64,000 nt of DNA, from the NCBI GenBank assembly GCA_003194525.1, contig NBIV01000166.1, positions 1 through 64,000 on the forward strand, in the 5' to 3' direction. Of the stretch, positions 9,558 through 20,055 are shown one piece after another. The first letter of the stretch is position 1; every line of letters starts with the position of its first letter. The notes under the pieces were generated by a model. That model did no database searches and had not been told where the DNA came from. It worked only from the letters and a program-made list of their open reading frames with translations. This stretch comes from Gracilariopsis chorda. Lineage: Eukaryota; Rhodophyta; Florideophyceae; Gracilariales; Gracilariaceae. The position numbers were made by a program, and so were the translations under genes.

Positions 9558-9860
9558 GGAGATGATCCTTTGGTTGGGTCAAGCGTGAGTCCGGAGTTGG
9601 GCTCGCTTTCGAGCGACCCCAAAATGGAGGGAAAATTGGACAGCTTGGACAGTGTCCTGTGAAATGGAAAATCCCCAGAATACTGGGTATTTGAGACAAT
9701 ATGCCCCGTGAGACGTCTAATGTAGAAAGGGCCTGAAGCATGCCGATCCCTACAATAGAAGCTTGTGGCTGGGTGTGCGTAAAAGCGTTTCGCGCACTGT
9801 ACGAAGAAAGTATTACTCATCCACGTACCTCGTATTCGCTGCCTATGAAGAGCTTATTCT
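9558..9860. other. Flank between Harbinger transposase and DIRS-like element
   Basis: About 300 bases with no gene or recognisable repeat. It is presumably the 5' side of the Harbinger element. No terminal inverted repeat could be matched by eye with the 8218-8318 side. Confidence 0.4.
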
Positions 9861-9976
9861 TTATTCTAATCGGTTCAAGCTTTCGCATGATAGGCTTTCT
9901 TGCATTGCTGGCATGGACGCGATGGCATGGAGCTTTTCCTTGCCGTCCTCAGGAGCTGCAGAGCTCCATGATATCC
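9861..9976 (-). repeat. Split direct repeat B2
   Basis: 116 bases from TTATTCTAATCGGTTC to ATGATATCC, repeated at 10181-10296 with only a few differences. It is the outer 3' repeat of the tyrosine-recombinase element. A 39-base spacer (9977-10015) separates it from A2. Confidence 0.75.
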
Positions 9977-10015
9977 GGTGTCAAGCGCAAGCGATAGCCT
10001 TAGGGGGGGAGGTGT

Positions 10016-10180
10016 GGGAAAAGGAAAGCCGCGGGCGCCGAGCGTCGAGGAAGCTAGTCCAAGCGCACCCTTTGCCGCGCTGCCCGACAGTCGTGGTCGT
10101 CCGCGACGGAGACTGGGCAGCGCGGCCGAGTTGCGCTTGAACCTGGAAATAAATTCTTTTCCGCGTTCCTCGAAATCCAA
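10016..10180 (-). repeat. Split direct repeat A2
   Basis: 165 bases, near-identical to 15749-15912 (A1). Its end CGAAATCCAA abuts B1 with no gap. It carries a chance open frame conserved in both copies. Confidence 0.78.
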
Positions 10181-10296
10181 TTATTTTAATCGGTTCAAGC
10201 TTTGGCAAGATAGGCTTTCTTGCATTGCTAGCATGGATGCGATGGCATGGAGCGTTTGCTTGCCGTCCTCAGGAGCTGCAGAGCTCCATGATATCC
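10181..10296 (-). repeat. Split direct repeat B1
   Basis: Partner of B2, in the same orientation. It lies between the recombinase stop codon (10322) and A2. Confidence 0.75.
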
Positions 10297-10321
10297 CCAA
10301 TTCCCGAAATTGTGGGTCTTC

Positions 10322-11407
10322 CTAGACACACCTGCGATAGCGTTCGGTTGTTTGAACCATATTCAAACTGTACTGCTTGATTTTGGCAGTTTGTTGGTCG
10401 GTTATATTCATTTTCATGAGCCATGCTCGGCCGGTTGTCAAATAATGTCGCAACGACGTGAGCGAGTTCCACCTGCCTTTCAAGGCGATATCCTCTGCCT
10501 TTGTACCACGCATGAAGTCATGCAGTGCTCCGCCTATTCGGGCAGAGTGTGTAGTAAGCTTCAAATGTGTCACGTTAAAAAAAGACATAACTTTCTTCAG
10601 CTGTGCTGCGTAAGTCGAGTATTTGATGGTAAAGAGTGTGTCTCGGATATTGCTTAGCTTCTTCATATAACATTTCAGAAGAGTAATACAATTCCTGTCC
10701 TTAATAGAAACAAATTGCAGAGGCCCAGTCTTTGCAACCAAGATAGTGATTCCAGCAACTTCGTATCCATATGCAGCAACACGAGGATCTCCAGGTAGCG
10801 CAACGTTTTCCGCGCGAAGCGCAAGAGCTTCACTTACTCTGAGGTAGCCGGCCCATGATAATGCCAAACATACGGCAGCTTCGGCTCTGCCGTCAAGAAG
10901 GAGCTTCATTACGAAGGCGTGCAAGATTTCTTGGGTAAATGGTGTGGATGGCTGGGCATTATGAGATTTTTCCCAGCCCTTGATACTTCTGTGGGACATA
11001 GGAAGGCCAGTTTTCGTACGAGCATCCACGATGTAGAGCGCACAAGGATGGTTTGTCATCTCTTGTTTCCGGGTGGCCCTCGGGTCCTCTTTGAAGGTTT
11101 TGTTAATGTAACTGTCGATTAGGTGATCGAGGTGGTGCAGGTCGGGACAGCTTGTCGTGAGTGTTGCTGTAAAATTGTCTAGCGCTTTGCAGTATGATTG
11201 CAAGGTCTTGGGTTTGATCGTGCGCGCGATTAGGGGGTGCATTGAGAAGAAACTGCTGGCTGGGAAGGGTATTCTTGGGGGCGCCTCCGCAAGGAACAGC
11301 CTGGTAGTAGGTAGTCTATTTACGACAACTGCTTCATTTGGGTTGGGTCTATTGTCTTGTTCGTGTATCATGCGTTCCAGGAGGGCTGCTGCGGGTGATA
11401 GTGCCAA
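10322..11407 (-). CDS. Tyrosine recombinase of the DIRS-like element
   Basis: About 360 residues in one open frame. There is no ATG at the left limit of the frame, so the start is uncertain, or it is reached from pol by frameshifting. Catalytic signature: Arg in GYLRVSEALALR, Lys in VAKTGPLQF, the H-x-x-R block THSARIGGA, and Tyr in LRHYLTTGRAW after GRWNS. These residues catalyse strand exchange during integration of the circular intermediate. The gene follows RNase H in a different frame and ends just before repeat B1. Uninterrupted, so it may still be functional. Confidence 0.88.
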   Translation of the reverse strand: MALSPAAALLERMIHEQDNRPNPNEAVVVNRLPTTRLFLAEAPPRIPFPASSFFSMHPLIARTIKPKTLQSYCKALDNFTATLTTSCPDLHHLDHLIDSYINKTFKEDPRATRKQEMTNHPCALYIVDARTKTGLPMSHRSIKGWEKSHNAQPSTPFTQEILHAFVMKLLLDGRAEAAVCLALSWAGYLRVSEALALRAENVALPGDPRVAAYGYEVAGITILVAKTGPLQFVSIKDRNCITLLKCYMKKLSNIRDTLFTIKYSTYAAQLKKVMSFFNVTHLKLTTHSARIGGALHDFMRGTKAEDIALKGRWNSLTSLRHYLTTGRAWLMKMNITDQQTAKIKQYSLNMVQTTERYRRCV

Positions 11408-11439
11408 TGACGTCCTTCGCTACACTTGGAGGTATGGGT

Positions 11440-13800
11440 TTACTGTCTGGTTGGTTCGTCGGCCGGGTTTGTTGACGTGTGAGTGTAGGCCAGCGTTGCG
11501 TGCAGATCTGCGGCTAGACATGCTGCAACAAACTTTCGAGCGATGCGGTTCAGTGGCGGGCTTGATGACCGGCCTTTGTAAAGCGCTCCAACGACGGCAG
11601 CAGAGTCAGAAAGGAAAAGCCCTCGCTTTTCAGTAATTTGGCGGGATATTGCCCATCTGGCTGCGAGAACGGCGGTTGTTCCTTCCAATATGTTAATGTG
11701 TTCAGTGCGTTTCCATTCGTGCACGAAAGCCGTTTTCCAATGCAGCGACTGGATGACGTTCTCGAGGGCCGGGCTTCTAAGAGGGGTGGAGCGCGGTTGC
11801 ATTTGCTCCTGAGACGTGCCGCTGTCGGCTGGTGGGGCTTGGTTCGCGGTTGAGGAGCCGTTGGCGGTGAGTGCGCCTGAGCTCCACAGTCCTTCAATTA
11901 ATTATGGATCCACTAAGGTGTAGACGACTGCGCCTTTCTGCATGGAGGCGTCGAAGGCAATTACGAGGGATGACCAGGTGGTAAGAGTAGCGAATCGGGA
12001 TAGGGGCAGGAGGTTTGCCAGGTGGTCGGGCTTGGAGGCTGTGCAGGCAAGCAGGCTCTTTGGGGTTGAGTCGTGCGAGAGGAGGTGGAAAGTGTTGAAA
12101 AGAATAGAGAGCAGAGGCCGATTGGCGAGCGTAAGACAGGTTGCCTTTCCAACGATGCGTTGGAGGGATTGGGAGGCATGAGCCTGAAGAGGGAGGTTGC
12201 TTGCGTTCCGAAGGGCGGCGGATGCGAGCTTCAGACGGCTTATGGTATTGGAGAGCTTGAGTACGGGGGGGGCAATGCAGCCGAGAAGGAATTTCCATGT
12301 CCAGCCAATGAATTTGATTTGCGTGCGCTCTGGTTTCGCGAGGGCAGAGGACTTTGACCATTTGACGGGTAGACTGCGGCGATCCAGTGCTGAGAGCAAT
12401 TTCGAGTGAAAAGTATCTATAGCGGCGTCGTCCCATGCGGCGAAGACGACGTTTATGTCGTCGATTATGTGGAGCAACAGCGCGTATCGCTCTGACAGTA
12501 TGTGTCCTGTGTGTGACCTGGAAAGGGTGGGGAGATGCTCCGGATAAATTGTCGGTTCTGGTTGACGTAGTGTAAAGGACGCGTAGTGTTCTCGGATGGC
12601 AGATGCAACAAGGTGATGTGCAATGTGCACGGCCCATTTGAAGCCCATTGGGAGCGTACGCTGGAGAGGGCGTACAATGTCTTTCTGCTTGGGTCGATGC
12701 GAGAGCGTGGCTTGGATGCGTCTTTGGAGAGGGCCCGGTAGGTTTCCGAAGTGGATGGTTGGGAGTGGGAAGAGGTTAGCGAGCCAGTCTGGGAGACGGT
12801 TTTTATGGAACATATTGGCGATGTCGAGGTAGATGGATGCAAGCGGAACAGATGTCTGACGTATAGTCTTGAATAGATCTGGCGTTGGTAGCGGGGTATG
12901 AGGGGGGTCGCGCATGAATTGGTTTTGTACGCACGGCCAGCTGATGAGGCGTTGCCGGGACTGGTTTTTGGATACGGCGAAGAGAGTCATAGTGAGGAAG
13001 TCTGAGAGCTGCTTCGAGTGCGCCGTTTCATTTGACGCAAGCGACTAGGACAGGAGACCAGATTTTTCCATGCGATGGAGGAATAGGGGGTAGGATTCCT
13101 GCTTGCAGCATAGGCGGGGTTTGGCATGTTGGTTTGATACTAGTGTTTTCTTGAGCGGGAGAACAAGGGACTTGTTAAATAGGGATGCAAAAAGCTCTCG
13201 TGATTCATCGGGAAGGTCTTGTTCCCAAGGGTATCGTTGGGCAGGAACAGATTGGTCTGGAAGATCAAGGAGGTTGGGCTGGATGTAGGCAAATTCGCCG
13301 CGCTCGTTCGGGGGAAGAAGGTTGTCCGAGTCGAAAGATGCGTTGACTTGGTCAAAGTCGTGGTTTCCGGAGAGAGGCGGCATGCTTTTGGGTAGGTCTG
13401 ATTGAGGGGAGGGTGCTGCAATGAGGAGAGGGCTTGTTCGCTTTTGAATTGAGGTGAGACAGGATTTCTGAAAGGAATGGATGAATGGCGTTGCAATAGT
13501 CTTTGTGGATCCTTCTTTGGTGGCAAAGTGGCTCTTATTCTCTGATGGGTTGAACATCCAATTTAGCGAGGGGATGGCGGTGGCAAAAAGGGGAAGGGTG
13601 GATTGGGGTTTTGGCAGCGGAAGGGAAAAAAGGTTAGAACTTCGGCCGTCGTAACTACCACTGAGGCGGATGAGGCTGGAAGTAAAGTGTTGTGTTTTGG
13701 TTTCCGTTACTGGCTTTGGCGGTCCCTTAAAGCCTCTGGACGGTCGCGACGGTTTCGGTTGTGCTGCTTGCCTTGGATTGTTTTCATGGACCTGAACGCA
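11440..13800 (-). pseudogene. Reverse transcriptase-RNase H (pol) of the DIRS-like element
   Basis: One minus-strand frame holds an N-terminal extension, RT and RNase H. RT motifs: LFAVSKNQSRQRLISWP; ASIYLDIANMFHKNRLP (motif A with catalytic Asp); LPMGFKWAVHIAH (B); LLHIIDDINVVF (C, with IDD in place of the usual Y-x-D-D); FIGWTWKF. RNase H: IAFDASMQKGAVVY, then NILEGTTAVLAARWA, LFLSDSAAVVGALY and the AYTHTSTNPADEPTR end. In-frame stops TAG (13045-13047) and TAA (11902-11904) split the frame, giving an ATG-started RT piece at 12990. The upstream edge overlaps gag and is uncertain. Reading through both stops would be needed for a full product, so this copy is probably dead. Confidence 0.85.
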
Positions 13801-14906
13801 TTCTGGGCCTTTGCGTTCATTGCAAGAGTTCGTGCAAGTGTGCTGTCGAACTCCGGCAGCAGTGCAGGGGCTCCTGGGTTGGATTCCAGTATGGGGGTTG
13901 CCGCAGTCCATGCTGTGGCTCTGGATGCGTTCATGGTTTGCATTGCGTGCTCGACGTATATTAAGGCGTACAGCCTCCTTGTGGCCACTTCCATCCATAA
14001 GCACGTTTCGAGTGCCTTCTCCATGCGGTCGAAGTCCTGGAGGCTGAGGTGTAGGATGCGGGCGAGGAAGTATGCCTCGGCCTCGGCTGCCATGAGTTCC
14101 CCCTTTTGGCCTCGAAACCATTGTACGTCTGCCACTGTAGACTCCAGACAGCGTCCTTTCTGAAGAAGGCCTCGCAAGAGCTTGAACGCCACGAGTACGG
14201 TGACACAAAGCGGAGGTTTCTGTGTCCAGTTGCTTGGGTATGGACCAAAACGTGGAGGGCGGTATGGGGTACTTTTAGCGTTCTCATCGATGATAAGGAT
14301 ACCACCGACAGATATAGATGTCTTGGCCTTATTGTGTGGAGGAGAGTGGTCCCCGTTTGGTGAGGAGGAGTTTGCTTGATTTTCCTCGGTCTCCTTGGTT
14401 CCCAGAAGAGCATCTAAGTTTAGTGGTTCTGAAAGTGGGGGCGGAACGTCCGGCAACAGGACTGCGCCTGGCAAGGAGGAGATTTGCACGTTGTTGATCG
14501 TCTCGAGTGATATAAGTTTCCATGACATCGCTATTGATGCCAGCTGTGGTGCCGATGGCTGGACAGGTGGGTTTGGAAGGGTTTTGTCGTACGAGTGAGC
14601 ACGGCGTAAGAAATCTTGGAGTCCACCAGGGTCGGACTGTGCCTTCGACGTGATCTCGTCTACTGTCATAGCCAGGACGCGTTTCATGGCAGTTTCCGGA
14701 GTCTTCAGGTCAGGGTTTTGATTAGTCAGATCTTGGCACTGAATCGCGGCCAAAAGCAGCTCCTTGCGAGACGGAGAGTTTTGCGGTGGCAGAGCATTGC
14801 GTTCCAATAGCGAAGATTTGATTGACTCATCGGTAGCGTTGATGAGTTCGATGAGCGAACAGTGTACCACATCAAAGCTCATAGTGTGTCCCTCTGAAGT
14901 TGCCAT
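13707..14906 (-). CDS. Gag-like protein of the DIRS-like element, 399 aa
   Basis: ORF with ATG at 14906 in the first position of the element. The N-terminal half is acidic and polar. A segment at about residues 200-290 reads SVGGILIIDENAKSTPYRPP, FGPYPSNWTQKPPL and VTVLVAFKLLRG, and the C-terminal end is basic (RNRRDRPEALRDRQSQ). No zinc knuckle is present, which is common in DIRS-order gags. It overlaps the pol frame by a few hundred bases in a different frame. Assignment rests on position, size and the basic tail; the family itself was not recognised. Confidence 0.65.
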   Translation of the reverse strand: MATSEGHTMSFDVVHCSLIELINATDESIKSSLLERNALPPQNSPSRKELLLAAIQCQDLTNQNPDLKTPETAMKRVLAMTVDEITSKAQSDPGGLQDFLRRAHSYDKTLPNPPVQPSAPQLASIAMSWKLISLETINNVQISSLPGAVLLPDVPPPLSEPLNLDALLGTKETEENQANSSSPNGDHSPPHNKAKTSISVGGILIIDENAKSTPYRPPRFGPYPSNWTQKPPLCVTVLVAFKLLRGLLQKGRCLESTVADVQWFRGQKGELMAAEAEAYFLARILHLSLQDFDRMEKALETCLWMEVATRRLYALIYVEHAMQTMNASRATAWTAATPILESNPGAPALLPEFDSTLARTLAMNAKAQNAFRSMKTIQGKQHNRNRRDRPEALRDRQSQ

Positions 14907-15748
14907 GTGGACGGTATTTGCGGCAAGAACCTTACTGATTTTATATGTGCTTGACGCAGTGAGGCTGTCGGTCGATGCGGGCTCAGATTCTGAACTGTGC
15001 GACAGGGTGCGGAGTGTGGTAGGGCGTCGGTGGCTGCCTTATAAGGGCACAAAAGCATTCGAGGGAAAGCGATGGGGTGTGATAGCTTTCTTCGCCCGAC
15101 GGAACGTTTAGCTTGTGCTTCATAATTGATCGGATGTAGCCATGTGTCGTTTCGTCGGTGCTTTGTGTAACAAGACAATCATTGTTTCATTACAGTCATA
15201 TGTAGAAAGAGCGGGCAAAGGATGCGAACGGAGCACATAAGACAGGCCAAGTCTACTATCAATAGTGGTTTACCGCAACGGTCAGTTGAATGACTCTTGG
15301 TGTATGCGATGATGTTTGGTCTTGATGTTTGCCTGGTTGAAAATCGTGGGAGTGCTGGAGACAGCGGCGGCATCAACGCCGGAAATTTGAGCAGAAGGTG
15401 AACGAAGCTCAGCAAAGATCGCAGGCAAGACGTTAGTGAGAGAGATGGCGCCGGCAATGAGTGGAGGGTGCTGCTGTCGGGTCATGGCGACGAAACCGGT
15501 GGTGGGCAAACTCGTGTACCAGAGCGCAGGTTTGAGGCTTTGGGAGATGACGTATAGGTGTTGCGTCTACCGTAGCAAATGGGATGGGGATGAAGGGCGC
15601 GTCGGCTGCTGCTGCGCACGGAGGAGGCCATGCTGATCGAGAGCGCGGACGGCGAGAAGGAACGCCGCGGGCGCAGAGCGTCGAGGAGCTAGTCCAAGCG
15701 CGCTCTTCGCCTCGCCTCCGACGGTGGCGGTCGTCCGTAATGGACGAC
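14907..15748 (-). other. 5' leader of the DIRS-like element
   Basis: About 840 bases between gag and repeat A1, without a credible gene. On the minus strand, TTATAAGG at 15047-15038, about 130 bases upstream of the gag ATG, is a candidate TATA box. A partial, diverged copy of the A repeat (CGTCGAGGAGCTAGTCCAAG, about 15680) lies just inside A1. Confidence 0.5.
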
Positions 15749-15912
15749 GGGAAAGGAAAGCCGCGGGCGCCGAGCGTCGAGGAAGCTAGTCCAAGCGCAC
15801 CCTTTGCCGCGCTGCCCGACGGTCGCAGTCGTCCGCGACGGAGACTGGGCAGCGCGGCCGAGTTGTGCTTGAACCTGGAAATAAATTCTTTTCCGCGTTC
15901 CTCGAAATTCAA
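15749..15912 (-). repeat. Split direct repeat A1 (5' end of the element)
   Basis: 164 bases matching A2 (10016-10180) with a handful of changes. Similarity stops at CGAAATTCAA, taken as the element's outer end. The next bases are the 3' end of the adjacent cysteine-rich pseudogene. Confidence 0.78.
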
Positions 15913-15917
15913 GTATA

Positions 15918-16865
15918 CTACACCCTCTCATCTTCTTCGAGAAACTCGGGGGTCGGAGAGAGATGTGAATAGATTCCTTGATCGCATTTGGCACTCTTAG
16001 TATTGTAAGCTTCACCTTCTGCACAAGTCCCGCAATCATCAATCTTTGCAATGAAAACCATTCCATCTTCACATGTAAAGCAAGTATCAGAACCAGCACG
16101 CGCAAAAGTTCCAGGTTGACAAGCCCGACACGGAAAAATATCGCAATCGGGGAAATGTAGGTTTTGCTTGCGGCTGAACTCGTTAAAACCACATTCCAAG
16201 CATTCCATGTCGCCCTCATCGTAATAGAAACCCGGTGGACACGGTTCACAGCTCTTCGACTCCTTCATGTAGTGCTGATATATAAAACATGTAATACATT
16301 CCTTTGCTCCAGGTTCTGAGAACGCATTTTCGGCGCACAGGTAACATGTCTCTATCACGTTGTTGAAACTCATGAAGCTATTTGAGCGGCATTCCTTACA
16401 TTTCATTTCTACTGGGCTATAAAAATGTCCATGAGTGGGGGTTCCGCAACTTCCGTCTTGAAACAAAGCCTGATTCTCAGGGCAGGTGGTACAGTTCGTT
16501 GAACCCTTTGCCGAATATGCAAGTACTGGACACTTTAAGCAGCTGGATAATCCTGATACAGCTTTGAAAAATCCATTTGAGCATTCCTAGCACTCTCGTA
16601 GATAAGAGTTGTATTGTTTCCCGGGTGGGCAAACGCCACAGGTGTAGTTATAAGTAGCTGTGAGATCTATAGGAAAGGTCCTGTTTCTGTCTTGGAACTC
16701 CAGTATCAAAACTTGACCAGCCGGACATTCGATGCATGATGCTCCAAGAGAATAAGTTCCTGGTTGACAAACATTACATGAACCATCAGGGCAATCTCTG
16801 GCTTTGAGCCCAGATATGGAATTGAAAAGCACGAGCATAAGAGCAACCGAGAGTATGGATAACAT
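15918..16865 (-). pseudogene. Cysteine-rich GCC2/GCC3-type secreted protein, one amber stop
   Basis: The ATG at 16865 starts a signal peptide (MLSILSVALMLVLFNSISG). Repeats of CxxC-PGT/PGxF(Y)-type ephrin-receptor-like (GCC2/GCC3) modules follow: CQPGTYS, CPAGQV, CGVCPPGKQYNS, CPPGFYYDEG, CRACQPGTFARAGS and CGTCAEGEAYN. A single TAG (16587-16589) sits between YLREC and ECSNGFF; otherwise the frame runs from 16865 to the stop at 15918. In the head-to-head paralogue (17795-19007) the aligned residue is Ser, so TAG is most likely a nonsense mutation (TCG to TAG). The paralogue also extends some 35 residues further, and the DIRS-like element begins right after this gene's stop, so the C-terminus was probably lost to that insertion. 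Confidence 0.75.
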
Positions 16866-17794
16866 GGGAGTTAGAAATGTGAATGTCGCTTTTGGAAGGC
16901 GAACTCGAAAAACTCTGTGTTTGATTTGAAGACTAACTACTGAGGACTACTCAGGTGAGAGTAACTAAGAATTATTGTTACAGGGTTTTAACCCTGAAAG
17001 CATTACTTAGGAAACAGTCATATACGTAGACCTTGGCTTAGATAGAACCAGCAAACCCCTTCGAGCCGTCAACCTGACAAAACCAGTTCTACCAATGGTA
17101 TTATCCGATGGTGCAATAGGTCATGAGCTTCCACATTATCGTCCGTAATGCATGCATTCCAACCAGGTGTTGTATATAAGTGTTGTCAGACAAGGTATTG
17201 GCTGTGACATACTGCGACGGCTGATTGACCAAGCGCCCCAAAAGCGCAATTTATTTGGAGAAAGTGCCATTGAACCTTTGTAAACCGTTACCGTTGTCCT
17301 TATGCAGTGCAATAGACCCCTTCTTCATAGTACGTTGCGTCAAACGCGTCTATGAGTGCATGATTTTTGGAAGAAAGAACTTGTGGTTACATGCAATCTG
17401 TAGAACTGCTTTCATGTCGTCAACGGGACAAGAGCATTCACTCCTCGAAAGGAATTCTTAAAGAGTCAGAATATGGCAAGACTTTCAACGCGATACATCC
17501 TAATAGCAGTAGGATCCATCCGCCTCGAAGGTCTCCGAAGTATAATGCATTTGGCTACCGTTTTGGCCGTTGAGCTTCTTTGGGTTGTGTATGCACAAAG
17601 CCGGCCAAAGACAGCAAAGAGACCTTTCCAAAACGGATGCCTAAACAAAGGCTCACTGAAGTTTAATGCTTTCAAGGATAGTCTTGTTTGCATAAAAAGC
17701 GTGTCAAAAGATCTCTCATCAAAGCGGGACGGAGTCCACCGTTCAAGCCTCTCTTCGCGATAAGCTCATCGAATCAACGCTCTCCTTTTCGATC
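16866..17794. other. Interval between the head-to-head cysteine-rich pseudogenes
   Basis: 929 bases with no credible gene. It holds the short inverted repeat CAGGGTT-TT-AACCCTG (16981-16996) and a TATATAAG (17173-17180) that could be a plus-strand promoter element, though it is over 600 bases from the next ATG. Confidence 0.45.
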
Positions 17795-19007
17795 ATGTCA
17801 CCCATTCGAAACTTCTTTTTCTTCTTCGTACTCTTCTCTTCCGCCGCATGTGAGAGCGAAGCCCTAGTTTTCCCTCGTGGTTATCGTTATATTGATAATG
17901 CACAAAATGGATCTTGTGAACCTTTTCTACCAGGGAGCTTTAACTCAGAATAGTCAAACACATACGACTGCGATCTTTGTTCTCCAGGATACTTTCAAAG
18001 CGAAGCTGGGCAGACATCATGTGTTCCATGTCCAAAAGAATCCCATTCCTTCTATGGGTCCCCTTCATGCATCAAGTGCCCGAGTGTTCAAGTTCCGATA
18101 AATGTTCCTTCAGCTATCTCTGAGAAAATGAATTTCACAGCAATAAGCGGTAGTCAGCTTAGTTTTATCTGTGACATTTGCCCGCCCGGAAAGGATTACA
18201 ACCCATTCTCGCTAGATTGCTCGGATTGCTCGGTAGATTTCTACAAAGCTGAGGCGGGAATATCGGGATGCTTACCATGCCCGAAAAACGCATACTCGGA
18301 AAGGGGTTCCACGGCATGCACCGCCTGCGATGAGAACCAGGCTCTCTTTCAAAACGGAAGTTGTGGAACATGTCCTCCAGGACAATTTTATAGTCCAGAA
18401 GGAAGGGAAGGTGTGGAATGCTTCTCCAATTCGTTCATGAACGTCCCAAACATATTGGATAGATGTTACTGGTGCGCTGGCAACGCATTATCTGAGCCAG
18501 GGGCTACAGAATGTGTTACATGTCCTTTGAATCACGATTACATCAAGAGCTCGAAGAGTTTTGAGTCATGTCCTCTGGGTTTCCATTACGATGAACGCCA
18601 AATGGAGTGTCTTGAATGCGGCTTTAACAGTTTTGGCGGCTCGCGCCGTCGGAGGTACGAGGGAGCGCGCGGCACCACCTGCGATCAATTGATCTCCACC
18701 AGGTAGTTTCTCCCGTCATGGTTCCAGTAGTTGCTTTACATGTGAGGAAGGAACAGTTTACATTGCTGAGATAGATGAACGCGGGACTTGTGCAGAAGGA
18801 GAGTGGTACAACTCAACTGATGCCCAATGCCAAGTACGCTATCGTGTAGGTCTAAGTCTAAGTGAATAGTATATCGAGGAAGACCAGATAGTTCAGAAAA
18901 TGCTTTACACCAGTACAGGGACTAGGCTCCATGAAGAAGCCAATGCAGTCAAAGAAACGCCTGTAGCCTACATGAAAATTTCCTCTGCAATTGAGGAATT
19001 TAGTTAG
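17795..19007 (+). pseudogene. Paralogous GCC2/GCC3-type cysteine-rich protein, broken
   Basis: The ATG at 17795 opens a hydrophobic signal (MSPIRNFFFFFVLFSSAAC). The frame then shows CDLCSPGYFQSEAGQTSC, CDICPPGKDYNPFS, CPKNAYSERGSTAC, CGTCPPGQFYSPEG and CPLGFHYDERQMECLECGF, matching 15918-16865 module for module. Defects: TAG after SFNSE (about 17951), then at about 18640-18700 a GC-rich stretch (GGCTCGCGCCGTCGGAGG...) replaces the expected coding sequence. The frame resumes at GSFSRHGSSSCFTCEEGT, with another stop near 18866 before EEDQIV and a 35-residue tail to TAG 19005-19007. The true function of these proteins is unknown; the modules resemble extracellular receptor or adhesion regions. 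Confidence 0.72.
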
Positions 19008-20055
19008 GCTCTTGACGATCGAGTCATAGCTCTTGCTGTGCGTATGTTATGCTCCGATTGACCATATTGCTGTTGAAGGTTTGAGAGCATTCCCTGGGTC
19101 GTGACGACGATGTGTGAAGCAGCCAATGCGTCGTTTACGGTAGTGTTGGCCTGCAACACCGAGGTATTTGAAAGAAGCATCGAGCGCTGCTTGTTTCTAT
19201 TGCGAATAGTCATCTGCCCCTACCGTTCCTCAAAGGATAATTTTGGACACTTTTCACGCAAAGTACGTATAGCTTCAAAACCGTTTACTTTCCAGCTTCA
19301 CAAACTGTGGCAATCGCTCCTGCGTGGTCACTTTCACTGTCTCTGGACCTCTCAACATTCTACGACAAAAACCTCAAGTGTGACCGGCGAAACATGTTCT
19401 TCGACCAAGCAATGTTCAAAAGGCTTTCACAAGGTCGGCTTTGGAAAGTCACCAAGGCCAACTACGCGCAGCACTACGTTTCTAACAAATTCTGACGCTA
19501 CGTGCATGGCCTCTAACACTCTTCTCTTTCGATCGGCCGACAACCCAGCCAACTCTCTTCGACGTATCTTTTTCGCGCTGCCAAGCGCTGCCTTTGTACT
19601 ACGGTTTCTGAACATGCGCACCTGTTTCTCTCTACGCAACTCATCTCGACGCTCGCGACCTTTTTTTTCTGCATTTGTTTCGCTTGAAGTTCTTTATCTT
19701 TACGCTGTGCCTCCCGCGCGTTTTGCTTTTCCTTCTCCCGCTTTTCCGCCAATTTCTCTCTCCTTTCCTTTTAAATATCTCCAACAGTTTTGTACTGCGC
19801 CGGGGCGCCACACTCAAACGGTACGGATGGCGGCTTGCTGTAACCGGATGACAGGAGGAGTTCTTTTTGAGTTAGCACCGGTGTAATAGTCTTCATGATG
19901 ATGTTATCAGCGTTCTGGAAGAGCTGTGTGAGCAACTGCAGCTTTCGTTCTACACTATAATGTCCATCAAAAATGGAACGCGCCTTCTCACATACTTTTT
20001 TTTCCGTCCGCCGGCACTGCACACTGCACAATCGTGACGATACCGAAGAGAGTTT

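Larger units (their letters stand above)
9861..15912 (-). mobile_element. DIRS-order (PAT/Ngaro-like) tyrosine-recombinase retrotransposon
   Basis: Read on the minus strand, the order is A1 repeat, leader, gag-like ORF, RT-RNase H, tyrosine recombinase, B1, A2, B2. The A pair (15912-15749 and 10180-10016) is about 95% alike, and the B pair (10296-10181 and 9976-9861) about 93%. This A1-ORFs-B1-A2-B2 plan is the split direct repeat structure of PAT/Ngaro elements, which integrate through a circular DNA intermediate using a tyrosine recombinase. As expected for that mechanism, no target duplication is evident. Two in-frame stops in pol suggest an inactive copy. The right end abuts the 3' end of a cysteine-rich pseudogene, where it seems to have inserted. 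Confidence 0.8.

Noticed and set aside
9861-10296. tRNA-derived SINE based on GGTTCAAGCTT (B-box-like) in the repeat
   Set aside because: No A box or cloverleaf is present, and the arrangement with the A repeats and tyrosine-recombinase ORFs explains the duplication better.
16587-16589. Recoded stop (selenocysteine or pyrrolysine) in the cysteine-rich gene
   Set aside because: The codon is TAG, the paralogue has Ser there, and both copies are otherwise damaged; a nonsense mutation is simpler.
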